Source: Brevundimonas sp.
GTDB lineage: Bacteria; Pseudomonadota; Alphaproteobacteria; Caulobacterales; Caulobacteraceae
NCBI GenBank assembly: GCA_024711185.1
Contig: JANJTI010000277.1
Location: 1 to 12,222 of the forward strand
Length of the DNA: 12,222 nucleotides
Reading direction: 5' to 3'
Shown here: positions 1 through 6,831 of the stretch, piece by piece
Layout: the number at the start of each line of letters is the position of its first letter
Position numbering within the stretch: position 1 is the first letter of the stretch
Translations under genes and position numbers: made by a program
Notes under the pieces: model-generated
Databases searched by the model: none
Seen by the model: the letters and a program-made list of their open reading frames with translations, nothing else
What the model was told of the DNA's origin: nothing

Positions 1-880
1 GCCGGTCGCGCAGGAGGACGTCGCCGCCAGTCTCGACCAGGTCCGCACCCTGGCCGCGGCCCCGGACCGACGCATCGTCTACGTCGGCCGTCCCGGGCCG
101 GCGCTCGCGACGCTCAAGTCCGCCTTCTCCAACGTCACCCGGGTGGACGAACTCAAGGGTCTCAAGCGGCTCAAGCTGCGCCCCGCCGACGGCGTGGTCG
201 TGGATGCGGCTGTGGCCAGGCCGGACGCGCTGCTCACGTGGCTGAAGACGGCCGGGCGGCCGGTCGTCCTCTTCATCCACGAGACGCTGGCGCCGGCCGA
301 CGAGCGACGGCTCCGGCTCGCGGTGTTCTCCGGGCTGGCGCGCATCGCCCGCTCCCCCGCCCAGCTCCTCGACCAGGCGGCGCTGCTCCTGCACGAGCCG
401 GTCGAGAACCTGAATCCGGCGGCGCGAGACAACCTCGGTCAGGTGCGCAAGGTCGACCCGATCCTCACCGGCCGCACGGCCCTGGTGATCGACGACGACA
501 TCCGCAATATCTTCTCCATGGCCAGCGCCCTCGAGGAGTTCGGCGTCGGCCTGCACTACGCCGAAAGCGGTCGCGCCGGCCTCGAACTGCTGAACCAGCA
601 CCCCGACGTCGACATCGTCCTCGTCGACATCATGATGCCGGACATGGATGGCTACGAAACCATGCGCGAGATTCGCGCGGACGCCCGTTTCGCCGAACTG
701 CCGATCATCGCCGTCACCGCCAAGGCCATGAAGGGCGATCGGGCCAAATGCATCCAGGCCGGCGCTTCCGACTACGTCTCCAAGCCCGTCGACATCGACT
801 TCCTGATTTCGGTCATGCGCGTGTCGATCCAGCGGGCGGACGCGCACCGTCTCGCCCTGCCCGAACAGGCTGGCGCATGA
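1..880 (+). CDS. Hybrid sensor histidine kinase, C-terminal receiver part (5' end outside window)
   Basis: The frame is open from the left edge (first full codon at base 2) to the TGA at 878-880, giving 292 visible residues, so this is the 3' end of a longer gene. Residues about 158-278 form a good receiver domain: acidic cluster D164-D166, phospho-acceptor D209 in a VDIMMPDMDGYE motif, T239 and K261 (SKP). This version, with RNIF after the acidic cluster and TAKAMKGDR later, is typical of large HAMP/GAF hybrid kinases with several receivers. Residues about 22-130 look like a degenerate receiver: D68 is kept, but the N-terminal acidic pair and the late lysine are gone. The kinase core must lie upstream, so the kinase identity is inferred from the family. 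The stop overlaps the next start (ATGA), implying one operon and translational coupling. The signal sensed cannot be told from this part. Confidence 0.85.
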   Translation, partial: PVAQEDVAASLDQVRTLAAAPDRRIVYVGRPGPALATLKSAFSNVTRVDELKGLKRLKLRPADGVVVDAAVARPDALLTWLKTAGRPVVLFIHETLAPADERRLRLAVFSGLARIARSPAQLLDQAALLLHEPVENLNPAARDNLGQVRKVDPILTGRTALVIDDDIRNIFSMASALEEFGVGLHYAESGRAGLELLNQHPDVDIVLVDIMMPDMDGYETMREIRADARFAELPIIAVTAKAMKGDRAKCIQAGASDYVSKPVDIDFLISVMRVSIQRADAHRLALPEQAGA

Positions 881-2880
881 CCCCTCCTTCCGACCCGCCG
901 GAGGCCAGGGGCCTCAAGGCCCGGATCCTCATCGTCGACGACGACGAGCGGAACGCCTTTGCGGCCACCGAGGCCCTGAAGGTGCTCGGTCATGACCTCC
1001 GGGTGGCGCGCTCCGGCCCCGATGCCCTGAGGCTGCTGCTCACCGAAGAGTTCGCGGTGATCCTGCTCGACCTGCACATGCCGGGAATGGACGGCTACGA
1101 GACCGCGCGCCTGATCCGCGAACATCCGCGGACCCGGGACACGCCGATCGTCTTCGTGACCGCCGTCTTCCGCGACGAGACCCACATCTTCCAGGCCTAC
1201 CAGGCGGGCGCCGTTGACGTGGTGTTCAAGCCGGTGGACCCCTTCATCCTGCGGTCCAAGGTCTCGGTGCTCGTCGACCTCTACCTGAAGACGCTGCAGG
1301 TTCATCAGCAGGCGGCGGAGCAGACACGCCTGCTCACCGAGAACGCCGCGATCGCCGAGGCCCGGCTGGCGGCCGAGATGGAGCTGCGACAGACCCGCGA
1401 GCGGCAGGACGCCATCCTCCGGTCGCTGCCCGTGGTCTTCACCTCGCGGGCGCGCCAGCACCCCTTCCCCGCCCTGTTCGTCAGCGACAGCATCGCGCCG
1501 CTCACCGGCTTCGAGCCGGCCCGCTTCATCGAGGACCCCGAGATCGGTCTCGGCCGCATCCATCCAGGCGACGTCCAGTCGGTGATCGATTGCCTCATGC
1601 AGGCCAGCGAGACGGGCGCCTATGCTTGCGAATACCGCTGGATGTGCGCCGATGGTCAGTACCGCATCTTCCTCGACCAGGGCGTCTGGGTGCCGGACGA
1701 GACCGGGGCAGAAGGCGAGATCTTCGGCACCCTGCTGGACGTCACGGAACGTCGCCGTCTCGAGGAACAGCTGTCGCACGCCCGAAAGATGGAGGCGGTG
1801 GGCCAGCTGACCGGCGGCATCGCCCACGATTTCAACAATCTGCTCACCGTGGTTCTGGGCAACGCCGACATCCTTCTGCGCCGGGTCGAGCAGCCGTTCG
1901 AGCGCCGCCAGCTGGAGGCGATCCGGCTCGCCGCCGACCGCGGCCAGACGCTGACCCGCCAGTTGCTGGCCTTCGCGCGGCGGCAGGCCCTGACTCCGGA
2001 AGCGGTCGATCTCAACAGGCTGGTCGACGAGTTCCTGCCCCTCATCCGGCAGGCGATGGGCGACGCCGTCGCCCTCGACTGGCGGCGCAGCACCGAACCC
2101 GTGTTCGTGATGGTCGACGCCAACCAGCTGGAGAACGCGCTGCTCAACCTCGCCGTCAACGCCCGCGACGCGATGGAGGGCGCCGGTCGTCTGGCGCTAC
2201 AGGTCGACCAGGCCGACGGTTTCGGCGTGGTCACGGTGACAGACACGGGCTGCGGCATCCCGGCCGAAACCCGCGAGCGCCTGTTCGAACCCTTCTTCAC
2301 GACCAAGGAGGTGGGGCGCGGGTCGGGGCTGGGCCTGTCGCAGGTCTACGGCTTCATCCAGCAGTCCGGCGGACGCGTCGAGATCGACAGCGCCGTCGGA
2401 GAGGGGTCGACCTTCCGGCTGATCCTGCCGCTGACGGAGCAAAGGCCGGTGGAGGCCAAGCGGGTCGAGCTGGACGAGGAAGCGCCCCACGGGACCGAGC
2501 GCCTCCTCATCGTCGAGGACGACCCGTCGGTGCTGGGCGTCAGCTTCGAAACTCTCCAGGGTCTCGGCTACCGCTGCGAATACGCCATCGACGCCGAAGG
2601 CGCCCTGGCCCGCCTCGCGGCCGACCCGGATTTCGACCTGCTGTTCTCCGACGTGGTCATGCCCGGCAAGGTCAACGGCATCGAGCTCGCGCGACGCTGT
2701 CGCGAGTCCTACCCCGGCGTCGCCATACTGCTGACCTCGGGCTACGTCGGGGAAGAGGCTCTGGGCGATGTCCGCGAGTTCGACTTCATCGAGAAGCCCT
2801 ACGCGCGCTCCACCCTCGCCCACCGCCTGCGCTCGATCCTCGACGCCCGACATCAGGCGAAGGCCGCGGCGACGGTCTAG
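877..2880 (+). CDS. Hybrid histidine kinase / response regulator, REC-PAS-HisKA-HATPase-REC
   Basis: This 667-residue protein has no signal peptide or membrane segment, so it is probably cytoplasmic. Order: receiver 1 at about 15-135 (D21-D23, phospho-acceptor D65 in [13 protein letters not shown]95, K118); a charged, probably coiled-coil linker at about 138-178; a PAS fold at about 185-292; HisKA with phospho-acceptor H317 (GGIAHDFNN); HATPase with N-box N424/N428, DTGCGIP at 456-462, FEPFFTTK at 470-477 and GRGSGLGLS at 480-488; receiver 2 at about 540-660 (D592 in SDVVMP, T620, K640). All catalytic residues are present, so it should autophosphorylate and pass phosphate within a relay. The start at 877 overlaps the upstream stop and has only a weak Shine-Dalgarno, suggesting coupled translation. 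Receiver 1 probably takes phosphate from, or is controlled by, the upstream kinase (inference). The PAS lacks the NCRFLQ motif of LOV photoreceptors, so its ligand is unknown. Confidence 0.93.
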   Translation: MTPPSDPPEARGLKARILIVDDDERNAFAATEALKVLGHDLRVARSGPDALRLLLTEEFAVILLDLHMPGMDGYETARLIREHPRTRDTPIVFVTAVFRDETHIFQAYQAGAVDVVFKPVDPFILRSKVSVLVDLYLKTLQVHQQAAEQTRLLTENAAIAEARLAAEMELRQTRERQDAILRSLPVVFTSRARQHPFPALFVSDSIAPLTGFEPARFIEDPEIGLGRIHPGDVQSVIDCLMQASETGAYACEYRWMCADGQYRIFLDQGVWVPDETGAEGEIFGTLLDVTERRRLEEQLSHARKMEAVGQLTGGIAHDFNNLLTVVLGNADILLRRVEQPFERRQLEAIRLAADRGQTLTRQLLAFARRQALTPEAVDLNRLVDEFLPLIRQAMGDAVALDWRRSTEPVFVMVDANQLENALLNLAVNARDAMEGAGRLALQVDQADGFGVVTVTDTGCGIPAETRERLFEPFFTTKEVGRGSGLGLSQVYGFIQQSGGRVEIDSAVGEGSTFRLILPLTEQRPVEAKRVELDEEAPHGTERLLIVEDDPSVLGVSFETLQGLGYRCEYAIDAEGALARLAADPDFDLLFSDVVMPGKVNGIELARRCRESYPGVAILLTSGYVGEEALGDVREFDFIEKPYARSTLAHRLRSILDARHQAKAAATV

Positions 2881-2887
2881 CCCGTCG
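2870..2887. terminator. Small stem-loop between convergent genes, possible weak terminator
   Basis: CGACGG and CCGTCG can pair as a 6-bp stem around a 6-base loop that contains the kinase stop codon. It lies at the junction of two convergent genes separated by 14 bases. No T-run follows on either strand, so intrinsic termination here is only a possibility. Confidence 0.2.
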
Positions 2888-2894
2888 GCGGCGC

Positions 2895-3293
2895 TCAGCC
2901 GAACCGGGCCGCCAGCCAGTAACCGGCGGCGGCGGCCGCGGCGGTGAGGAGGGTGCCCCAGGCGACGTCGATCAGGGTGACGTGCAGCGGCCAGACCTTG
3001 AGCGTGGCCTGGTTGGTCAGGTCGTAGGTGGCGTAGGCCACGAAGCCCAGGGCCCCGCCCATGATCGTCGCCCGTATCAGCGAGCCGTCGCGCAGGGCGG
3101 GGCTCACGGCGATGAAGACGATCCCGGTCACGTAGATCAGGTAGAAGGCGACCGCCGCCCGCATGTCGGGCTTGTCGGCGAGCAGCTCGCCGATGGCCGG
3201 CCGATAGAGCCGCGGCCCGACCTGGGTGAGCCAGATGGCGTCCAGCACGGCCATGGCCGCGCCGCTCCCGATGAAGGCCCAGAGGTAGCGCAT
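2895..3293 (-). CDS. DUF2177 family small membrane protein
   Basis: This 132-residue protein matches the DUF2177 pattern as I know it: about four hydrophobic helices (roughly 3-22, 46-64, 75-92 and 105-130), an early D18..W21 pair in helix 1, the YATYDLTN motif at 87-94 and DVAWGT at 109-114. It should sit in the inner membrane. No biochemical role is known to me for the family. It lies 12 bases downstream of the DUF1295 gene, and a strong Shine-Dalgarno (AAAGGAG) overlaps that gene's stop, so the two are surely cotranscribed. DUF2177 genes are often found beside DUF1295, DUF1365 and cyclopropane-fatty-acid-synthase-type genes, which points to a lipid-related function (inference from context). 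Length is normal for the family. Confidence 0.88.
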   Translation of the reverse strand: MRYLWAFIGSGAAMAVLDAIWLTQVGPRLYRPAIGELLADKPDMRAAVAFYLIYVTGIVFIAVSPALRDGSLIRATIMGGALGFVAYATYDLTNQATLKVWPLHVTLIDVAWGTLLTAAAAAAGYWLAARFG

Positions 3294-3305
3294 GTCGATC
3301 TCCTT

Positions 3306-4091
3306 TCAGAGCGGCTTCGGGGGACGGGGGAAGAAGCGCGACACCCGCGCCTGGTAGGCCCGGTAGGCCCGGGGCCGCGAGCGGATCATCTCCGCTTCCA
3401 GCATCGGCACGCCGCTGACGTGGTTCAGAAGCCACCACATCATCAGCGCCGCCGGCAGGGTCAGCCAACTGACCGGGACGGCGGGATCGAAGGCCATGAC
3501 CGGCCAGGCCAGCCAGACCAGCCATTCGAAGAAGTAGTTCGGGTGCCGGCTCCATCCCCACAGGCCCCGGTCGGCGACCTTGCCCCGGTTGGCCGGGTCG
3601 CTCCGGAAGGCCGCCATCTGGCGATCGGCCAGCGCCTCGCCGCCGATCGCGAGCAGCACGATCGCCGCCGCCAGTCCATCGCGCAGGTCCAGCCCGGCTT
3701 CGGGCCGCACCGCCGCCGCCCGCACGGCCAGCACCAGCACGACGACCGTCGCCGCCTGGATCATCAGGAACCGCCACGCCTTCGCGTTCCACCCGCCCCA
3801 TTCGGCCTTGAGACGCTCGTAGCGGGGATCCGGGCGGTCCGCGGTCGCCGTCCGCCGGGCGATGTAGCCGCCCAGCCTCAGCCCCCAGACCGCGATCAGC
3901 CCGGCCGCCAGCGCCTGGCGGGCGAAATCGGCTTCCGGCGCGGGCCAGAGGGCGGCTGTCGCCGCGATCAGGCCGGCCGACGCCGCCCAGATGGAATCGA
4001 CCCAGCCGCCGTCGCCGGTCGCGCGCGCCACCGCCCACGCCGCCGTGAGGGCGGCGGCCGAGGCGACGGCGGCGAGCAGCAGGACGAGCAT
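3306..4091 (-). CDS. DUF1295 family membrane protein (steroid 5-alpha-reductase-like fold)
   Basis: This 261-residue multi-pass membrane protein has the DUF1295 features: VWGLRLGGYIARR at 68-80, an RGLW.WSRHPNYFFEW motif at about 175-190, and SGVPMLEAEM at 226-235 near the C-terminus. The family is distantly related to steroid 5-alpha reductases and isoprenylcysteine methyltransferases, so a reductase or transferase acting on a lipid is likely, but the substrate is unknown. The RHPNY motif is probably the cofactor or active-site loop by analogy. Six or seven hydrophobic segments are visible. A weak Shine-Dalgarno (GGAAA) precedes the start. The gene lies 62 bases downstream of chrR on the same strand, with its own candidate RpoE-type promoter in that gap, and is coupled to the DUF2177 gene. 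It is probably part of the RpoE-controlled lipid module (inference). Confidence 0.9.
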   Translation of the reverse strand: MLVLLLAAVASAAALTAAWAVARATGDGGWVDSIWAASAGLIAATAALWPAPEADFARQALAAGLIAVWGLRLGGYIARRTATADRPDPRYERLKAEWGGWNAKAWRFLMIQAATVVVLVLAVRAAAVRPEAGLDLRDGLAAAIVLLAIGGEALADRQMAAFRSDPANRGKVADRGLWGWSRHPNYFFEWLVWLAWPVMAFDPAVPVSWLTLPAALMMWWLLNHVSGVPMLEAEMIRSRPRAYRAYQARVSRFFPRPPKPL

Positions 4092-4115
4092 GGGCGTTTC
4101 CGGCGGATTTGCCCT

Positions 4116-4145
4116 CAGCTACGCACGGGGCGCCCCGTCGGATGC
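4116..4145 (-). promoter_or_regulatory. Candidate RpoE-type promoter for the DUF1295-DUF2177 genes
   Basis: Read on the minus strand, GCATCC (4140-4145) is followed by an 18-base spacer (4122-4139) and TAGCTG (4116-4121). The start of the DUF1295 gene lies 24 bases further on. The arrangement matches the two candidates in the rpoE divergent region and resembles the TGATCC / N18 / TA-type promoter I recall for R. sphaeroides RpoE. The spacer contains a perfect 14-bp palindrome at 4125-4138. Confidence 0.4.
4125..4138. repeat. Perfect 14-bp GC-rich palindrome
   Basis: ACGGGGCGCCCCGT is a perfect inverted repeat with no central gap. It lies in the chrR to DUF1295 gap, inside the 18-base spacer of the candidate promoter, one base from the -35 and three from the -10. 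It could be an operator or a structural element, or chance in GC-rich DNA. Confidence 0.5.
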
Positions 4146-4153
4146 GGCGCGCC

Positions 4154-4795
4154 TCAGAGCTTCACGAAAGGCTGCAGCATCCGTCCCAGCCAGCCGTCCA
4201 GCAGGATCTGGCCGTCCAGCGCCGCCACGCACAGACACGGTTCCTCCGAGACCACCCGCGGCTGGTGCAGGGTCTCCTCCCCGGCCTCCTCGAGGTCGCC
4301 GACGTCGAACCGGTGCGTCTCGGTCGCATAGGCCCCTTCCAGAACGCAGGTCAGCTCCACGCCCCCGTGGGTGTGGCGTGGCGTCTTCCGGCCGGGCTGG
4401 ATCTCCAGCAGGATCACCCGGCAGTCGCCGTCGCGCGGCGCATGCACGTCGCGCACCCGCACGCCGGGGCCGGTCCAGCGCCACGGTCCGAGGGCGTAGC
4501 GGCGCAGGGGCTCGGGCAGTCCGGGCATGTCGTTGAAGGGCGGCGCAGCCTCGGCCTGCCCGGAGTCGACCTCGGCGCGCGCCAGCACCCGCGCCAGCGC
4601 ATCCGCCGACATCGGCTGCGGCTCCAGGTCCTCGAGGAGCCGCCCGCCGACGCCCTGCAAACGTCGGGCGACCGCCGCAACGCGGGGACGCAGCGCAAGA
4701 TGGGCGGCCACGACCACCGCCTCCGGCGGGCTGAGCGTCCCGGCCGCCCAGGATAGCAGGCGTTCGTCGGACACGTTGTGCTGCGCCGCGTTCAT
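4154..4795 (-). CDS. chrR: ChrR-family anti-sigma factor (cupin), lacking the N-terminal CxxC
   Basis: This 213-residue protein is the partner of the overlapping RpoE. ChrR proteins hold RpoE inactive and release it on singlet oxygen or organic peroxide; a RpoE-ChrR pair in Caulobacter also answers cadmium and UV-A. Residues about 1-60 match the anti-sigma domain (H6, SDERLLSWAAGTLS, H32), but the two cysteines that normally follow (HLxLCxxC) are R36 and V39 here. Residues about 105-200 form the cupin domain with a full set of predicted zinc ligands: H141, H143, E147 and H177. C187 and C189 lie in a late CLC motif. The ATG is chosen because it overlaps the rpoE stop (ATGA) and has a Shine-Dalgarno (GAGGG) five bases upstream. 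It should be cytoplasmic and cotranscribed with rpoE. A different mode of sigma binding or zinc binding in the N-terminal domain is possible. Confidence 0.9.
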   Translation of the reverse strand: MNAAQHNVSDERLLSWAAGTLSPPEAVVVAAHLALRPRVAAVARRLQGVGGRLLEDLEPQPMSADALARVLARAEVDSGQAEAAPPFNDMPGLPEPLRRYALGPWRWTGPGVRVRDVHAPRDGDCRVILLEIQPGRKTPRHTHGGVELTCVLEGAYATETHRFDVGDLEEAGEETLHQPRVVSEEPCLCVAALDGQILLDGWLGRMLQPFVKL

Positions 4796-5397
4796 GGAGA
4801 TTCCCTCAACGGTTCCAGCGCGATGCGAAGCTTGATCATGGCCTTGCGGATGCGGGACTTCACGGTCCCCAGCGGGAGGTTCAGTTTGCGGGCGATCTCG
4901 GAGTGGGCGTCGCCCTGGAAGAAGGCAAGCCGCAGCAGGTCCAGTTGCTCGGGCGGCAGTTGCGACATGGCCGCGGTGAGACGCGCCGCCTCCTCCGCCT
5001 CCGACAGCTGGGCGTCCGGCCATTCGGGCTCCTCGGGCGCCAGGCTCATTTCCGGCGCAGGCAGCGGCCGCGACTCCTTGCGCAGCGCATCGAGCCGGCG
5101 GTTGCGCGCGATGGTGAATATCCATGTGGCCGCGGAGGCGCGACGCGGGTCGAACAGGTCGGCCTTGCGCCACACCGTCAGCATCGCGTCCTGGGCGAAA
5201 TCCTCGGCCGCCCCGGGCGGGGCTCCCGCCCGCATCAGATAGGCCTTCAGCCTCGGAGCGAAATGCTCGAACAGCCGCGCGAAGGCGTCGCGGTCTCGTG
5301 TCGCCGCCACCGCCTCGATCAGCCGGCCGTACTCGTCGGCGCCGCCGCTCACGGCGCGCCTCTCGAGGGCGGGGGCGATTTCGATCTGGCCATGCAT
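4792..5397 (-). CDS. rpoE: RpoE-type ECF sigma factor (ECF11, ChrR partner)
   Basis: This is a 201-residue ECF sigma factor. Region 2 lies at about 37-107 (DAFARLFEHFAPRLKAYL, then AEDFAQDAM, then ASAATWIFTIARNRRLDALRK, the -10 recognition part). Region 4 lies at about 139-192 with the helix-turn-helix HSEIARKLNLPLGTVKSRIRK (-35 recognition). The ASAATW and IARNRRIDALRK-like stretch and the following ChrR identify the ECF11 / RpoE group of alphaproteobacteria. It should direct transcription of genes for singlet-oxygen and peroxide defence, probably including its own operon and the divergent genes. The start is uncertain: the ATG at 5397 has little Shine-Dalgarno, while an in-frame GTG at 5352 has GAGAGG six bases upstream and would give 186 residues, closer to the usual length. 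If the candidate promoter at 5404-5433 is real, the GTG also leaves room for a normal leader. Confidence 0.93.
   Translation of the reverse strand: MHGQIEIAPALERRAVSGGADEYGRLIEAVAATRDRDAFARLFEHFAPRLKAYLMRAGAPPGAAEDFAQDAMLTVWRKADLFDPRRASAATWIFTIARNRRLDALRKESRPLPAPEMSLAPEEPEWPDAQLSEAEEAARLTAAMSQLPPEQLDLLRLAFFQGDAHSEIARKLNLPLGTVKSRIRKAMIKLRIALEPLRESP
5359..5364 (-). promoter_or_regulatory. Ribosome-binding site suggesting an alternative rpoE start (GTG at 5352)
   Basis: On the minus strand GAGAGG lies six bases before an in-frame GTG (5350-5352). The longer ATG start at 5397 has no comparable site. This favours a 186-residue RpoE, without proving it. Confidence 0.4.
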
Positions 5398-5403
5398 GCC
5401 CGG

Positions 5404-5433
5404 CTTCTACGTCGCCCGCGGGCGATCGGATTT
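5404..5433 (-). promoter_or_regulatory. Candidate autoregulated RpoE promoter for rpoE-chrR
   Basis: Read on the minus strand, AAATCC (5428-5433), an 18-base spacer (5410-5427) and TAGAAG (5404-5409). The pattern matches the candidates upstream of the FAD oxidoreductase and the DUF1295 gene. RpoE-ChrR operons are usually autoregulated. The -10 ends only six bases before the ATG at 5397, so use of that start would need a nearly leaderless mRNA. The spacer holds a perfect 14-bp palindrome (5412-5425). Confidence 0.42.
5412..5425. repeat. Perfect 14-bp GC-rich palindrome in the rpoE promoter region
   Basis: TCGCCCGCGGGCGA is a perfect inverted repeat. It lies inside the 18-base spacer of the candidate rpoE promoter, two bases from each promoter element. 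Its half-site differs from that of the palindrome at 4125-4138, so they are not copies of one operator. Confidence 0.5.
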
Positions 5434-5435
5434 CG

Positions 5436-5465
5436 ACATCCAACGAAGGAGTCGCCGCGTATCGG
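5436..5465 (+). promoter_or_regulatory. Candidate RpoE promoter for the FAD oxidoreductase-DUF1365 operon
   Basis: ACATCC (5436-5441), an 18-base spacer (5442-5459) and TATCGG (5460-5465) stand 25 bases before the ATG at 5491, a normal leader length. The -35 lies two bases from the opposing rpoE -35, and the two form an inverted repeat (GGAT, six bases, ATCC at 5428-5441). This is what would be expected for back-to-back promoters read by one sigma factor. Confidence 0.42.
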
Positions 5466-5490
5466 ACCCGAAAATCTCTCCGGAGTCTCC

Positions 5491-6831
5491 ATGTCTGTCG
5501 TCGCCCCCGGCCCCGAAAGCGATCGCCGGCTGAACATCGCCGTGATCGGCTCCGGAGTCTCGGCCCTGTCGTGCGCCTGGCTACTGGCCGGAAAGCACGA
5601 CGTCGTCGTCTACGAACGGGCCGACCGGCTGGGCGGGCATTCCAACACTGTCGAGGTGCGCGGCCCCGACGGGACCCGCACCGCCGTCGACACCGGCTTC
5701 ATCGTCTTCAACGAGGTCACCTACCCCAACCTGGTGGCCCTGTTCGACCACCTCGGCGTTCGCAGCCGGGCCACCGACATGTCCTTCGCCGTATCGCTGG
5801 ACAAGGGCGGCTTCGAATACGCCGCTCCGGCCCTGTTCGCCCAGCGCCGCAACGCTTTCCGGCCGCGCTTCTGGAGCATGCTGGCCGAGATCATGCGCTT
5901 CTATCGCGAGGCCCCGGCCTGCCTCGGCGTTCACGCCGATCCCGACCTCACCCTTGGCGAATATCTTCGGCGCGAAGGCTTCAGCGAGGCCTTCCGCGAC
6001 GATCACCTTCTGCCCATGGCCGCGGCGGTGTGGTCCTCTCCGGCGCACACCCTGCTCGACTATCCGGCGGAATCCTTCATCCGGTTCTGCAGCAATCACG
6101 GGCTGCTCAAGCTGGTCGGTCGGCCGGTCTGGCGAACGGTCGAGGGCGGCAGCCGGAGCTACGTGGCGCGCCTGGCGGAGCGCCTCGAGCACGTCCGGCT
6201 GGCGAGAACCGTCAGCAGTATCCGTCCCGCGGAGGGCCAGGTGGAGGTGCGGGATCTGCAGGGCGGCGTCCAGCGCTTCGACCACGTCGTGATCGGCGCC
6301 CATGCCGACCAGGCCCTTTCGATGCTGGCCGAGCCGACACTCCGGCAGCAGGAGCTTCTCGGCGCCTTCCGCTACAGCCGCAATCTGACCGTGCTGCACT
6401 CGGACGCCGGGCTCATGCCGAAGCGCCGGCGCGCCTGGGCCGCATGGAACTACATCGGCGTCGAAGACGGTTTGTGCGTCACCTACTGGATGAACCGCCT
6501 GCAGGGCCTTGCCGGCCAGGACCTCTTCGTCACCCTCAACCCGCCGCGCCCCCCCAGACCCGAGACCCTCCTGCGCACCGAACTGTACGAGCACCCGATC
6601 TTCGACCCGGCCGCCATCCGCGCCCAGCGGCGGCTGTGGGAGTTGCAGGGCCAGGGCGGCATCTGGTTCTGCGGCGCGTATTTCGGCGCGGGCTTCCACG
6701 AGGACGGCCTGCAGGCAGGCCTCGCGGTCGCCGAGCAACTGGGGGGCGTGCGTCGTCCCTGGACGGTCTCCGGCGAAAGCGCCCGCATCCACCTGGGCGC
6801 GGCCATCCGGCTACAGGAGCAGGCCGCGTGA
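5491..6831 (+). CDS. FAD-dependent oxidoreductase, COG2907 / flavin amine-oxidase type
   Basis: This 446-residue flavoprotein begins with a Rossmann FAD-binding motif, IAVIGSGVSALSCAWLL at 17-33, with the ribose-binding acid E42 and RLGGHSNT at 47-53. Near the C-terminus, WFCGAYFGAGFHEDGLQAG (about 392-410) matches the second FAD-contact motif of this family. The length is normal. The family is often annotated as amine oxidase, but in the RpoE regulon of R. sphaeroides a member is linked to modification of unsaturated fatty acids, namely methylated or furan fatty acids. That role fits here by context but is not shown by the sequence. The ATG is chosen because of the Shine-Dalgarno GGAG (5482-5485) and the start of the Rossmann strand soon after. 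It is divergent from rpoE and overlaps the next gene by GTGA. Confidence 0.92.
   Translation: MSVVAPGPESDRRLNIAVIGSGVSALSCAWLLAGKHDVVVYERADRLGGHSNTVEVRGPDGTRTAVDTGFIVFNEVTYPNLVALFDHLGVRSRATDMSFAVSLDKGGFEYAAPALFAQRRNAFRPRFWSMLAEIMRFYREAPACLGVHADPDLTLGEYLRREGFSEAFRDDHLLPMAAAVWSSPAHTLLDYPAESFIRFCSNHGLLKLVGRPVWRTVEGGSRSYVARLAERLEHVRLARTVSSIRPAEGQVEVRDLQGGVQRFDHVVIGAHADQALSMLAEPTLRQQELLGAFRYSRNLTVLHSDAGLMPKRRRAWAAWNYIGVEDGLCVTYWMNRLQGLAGQDLFVTLNPPRPPRPETLLRTELYEHPIFDPAAIRAQRRLWELQGQGGIWFCGAYFGAGFHEDGLQAGLAVAEQLGGVRRPWTVSGESARIHLGAAIRLQEQAA

Noticed and set aside
1430..1750. LOV blue-light sensor in the second hybrid kinase
   Set aside because: The PAS domain lacks the NCRFLQ-type flavin-binding cysteine motif.
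1590..4331. Very long open frames opposite or out of frame with real genes (for example 238-2880 upstream of 877, 1590-4331 plus, 2197-4038 minus, 4154-5443 minus beyond chrR, 8472-10817 plus)
   Set aside because: They are Arg/Pro/Gly/Ala-rich shadow frames typical of 70% GC DNA and lie across well-identified conserved genes.
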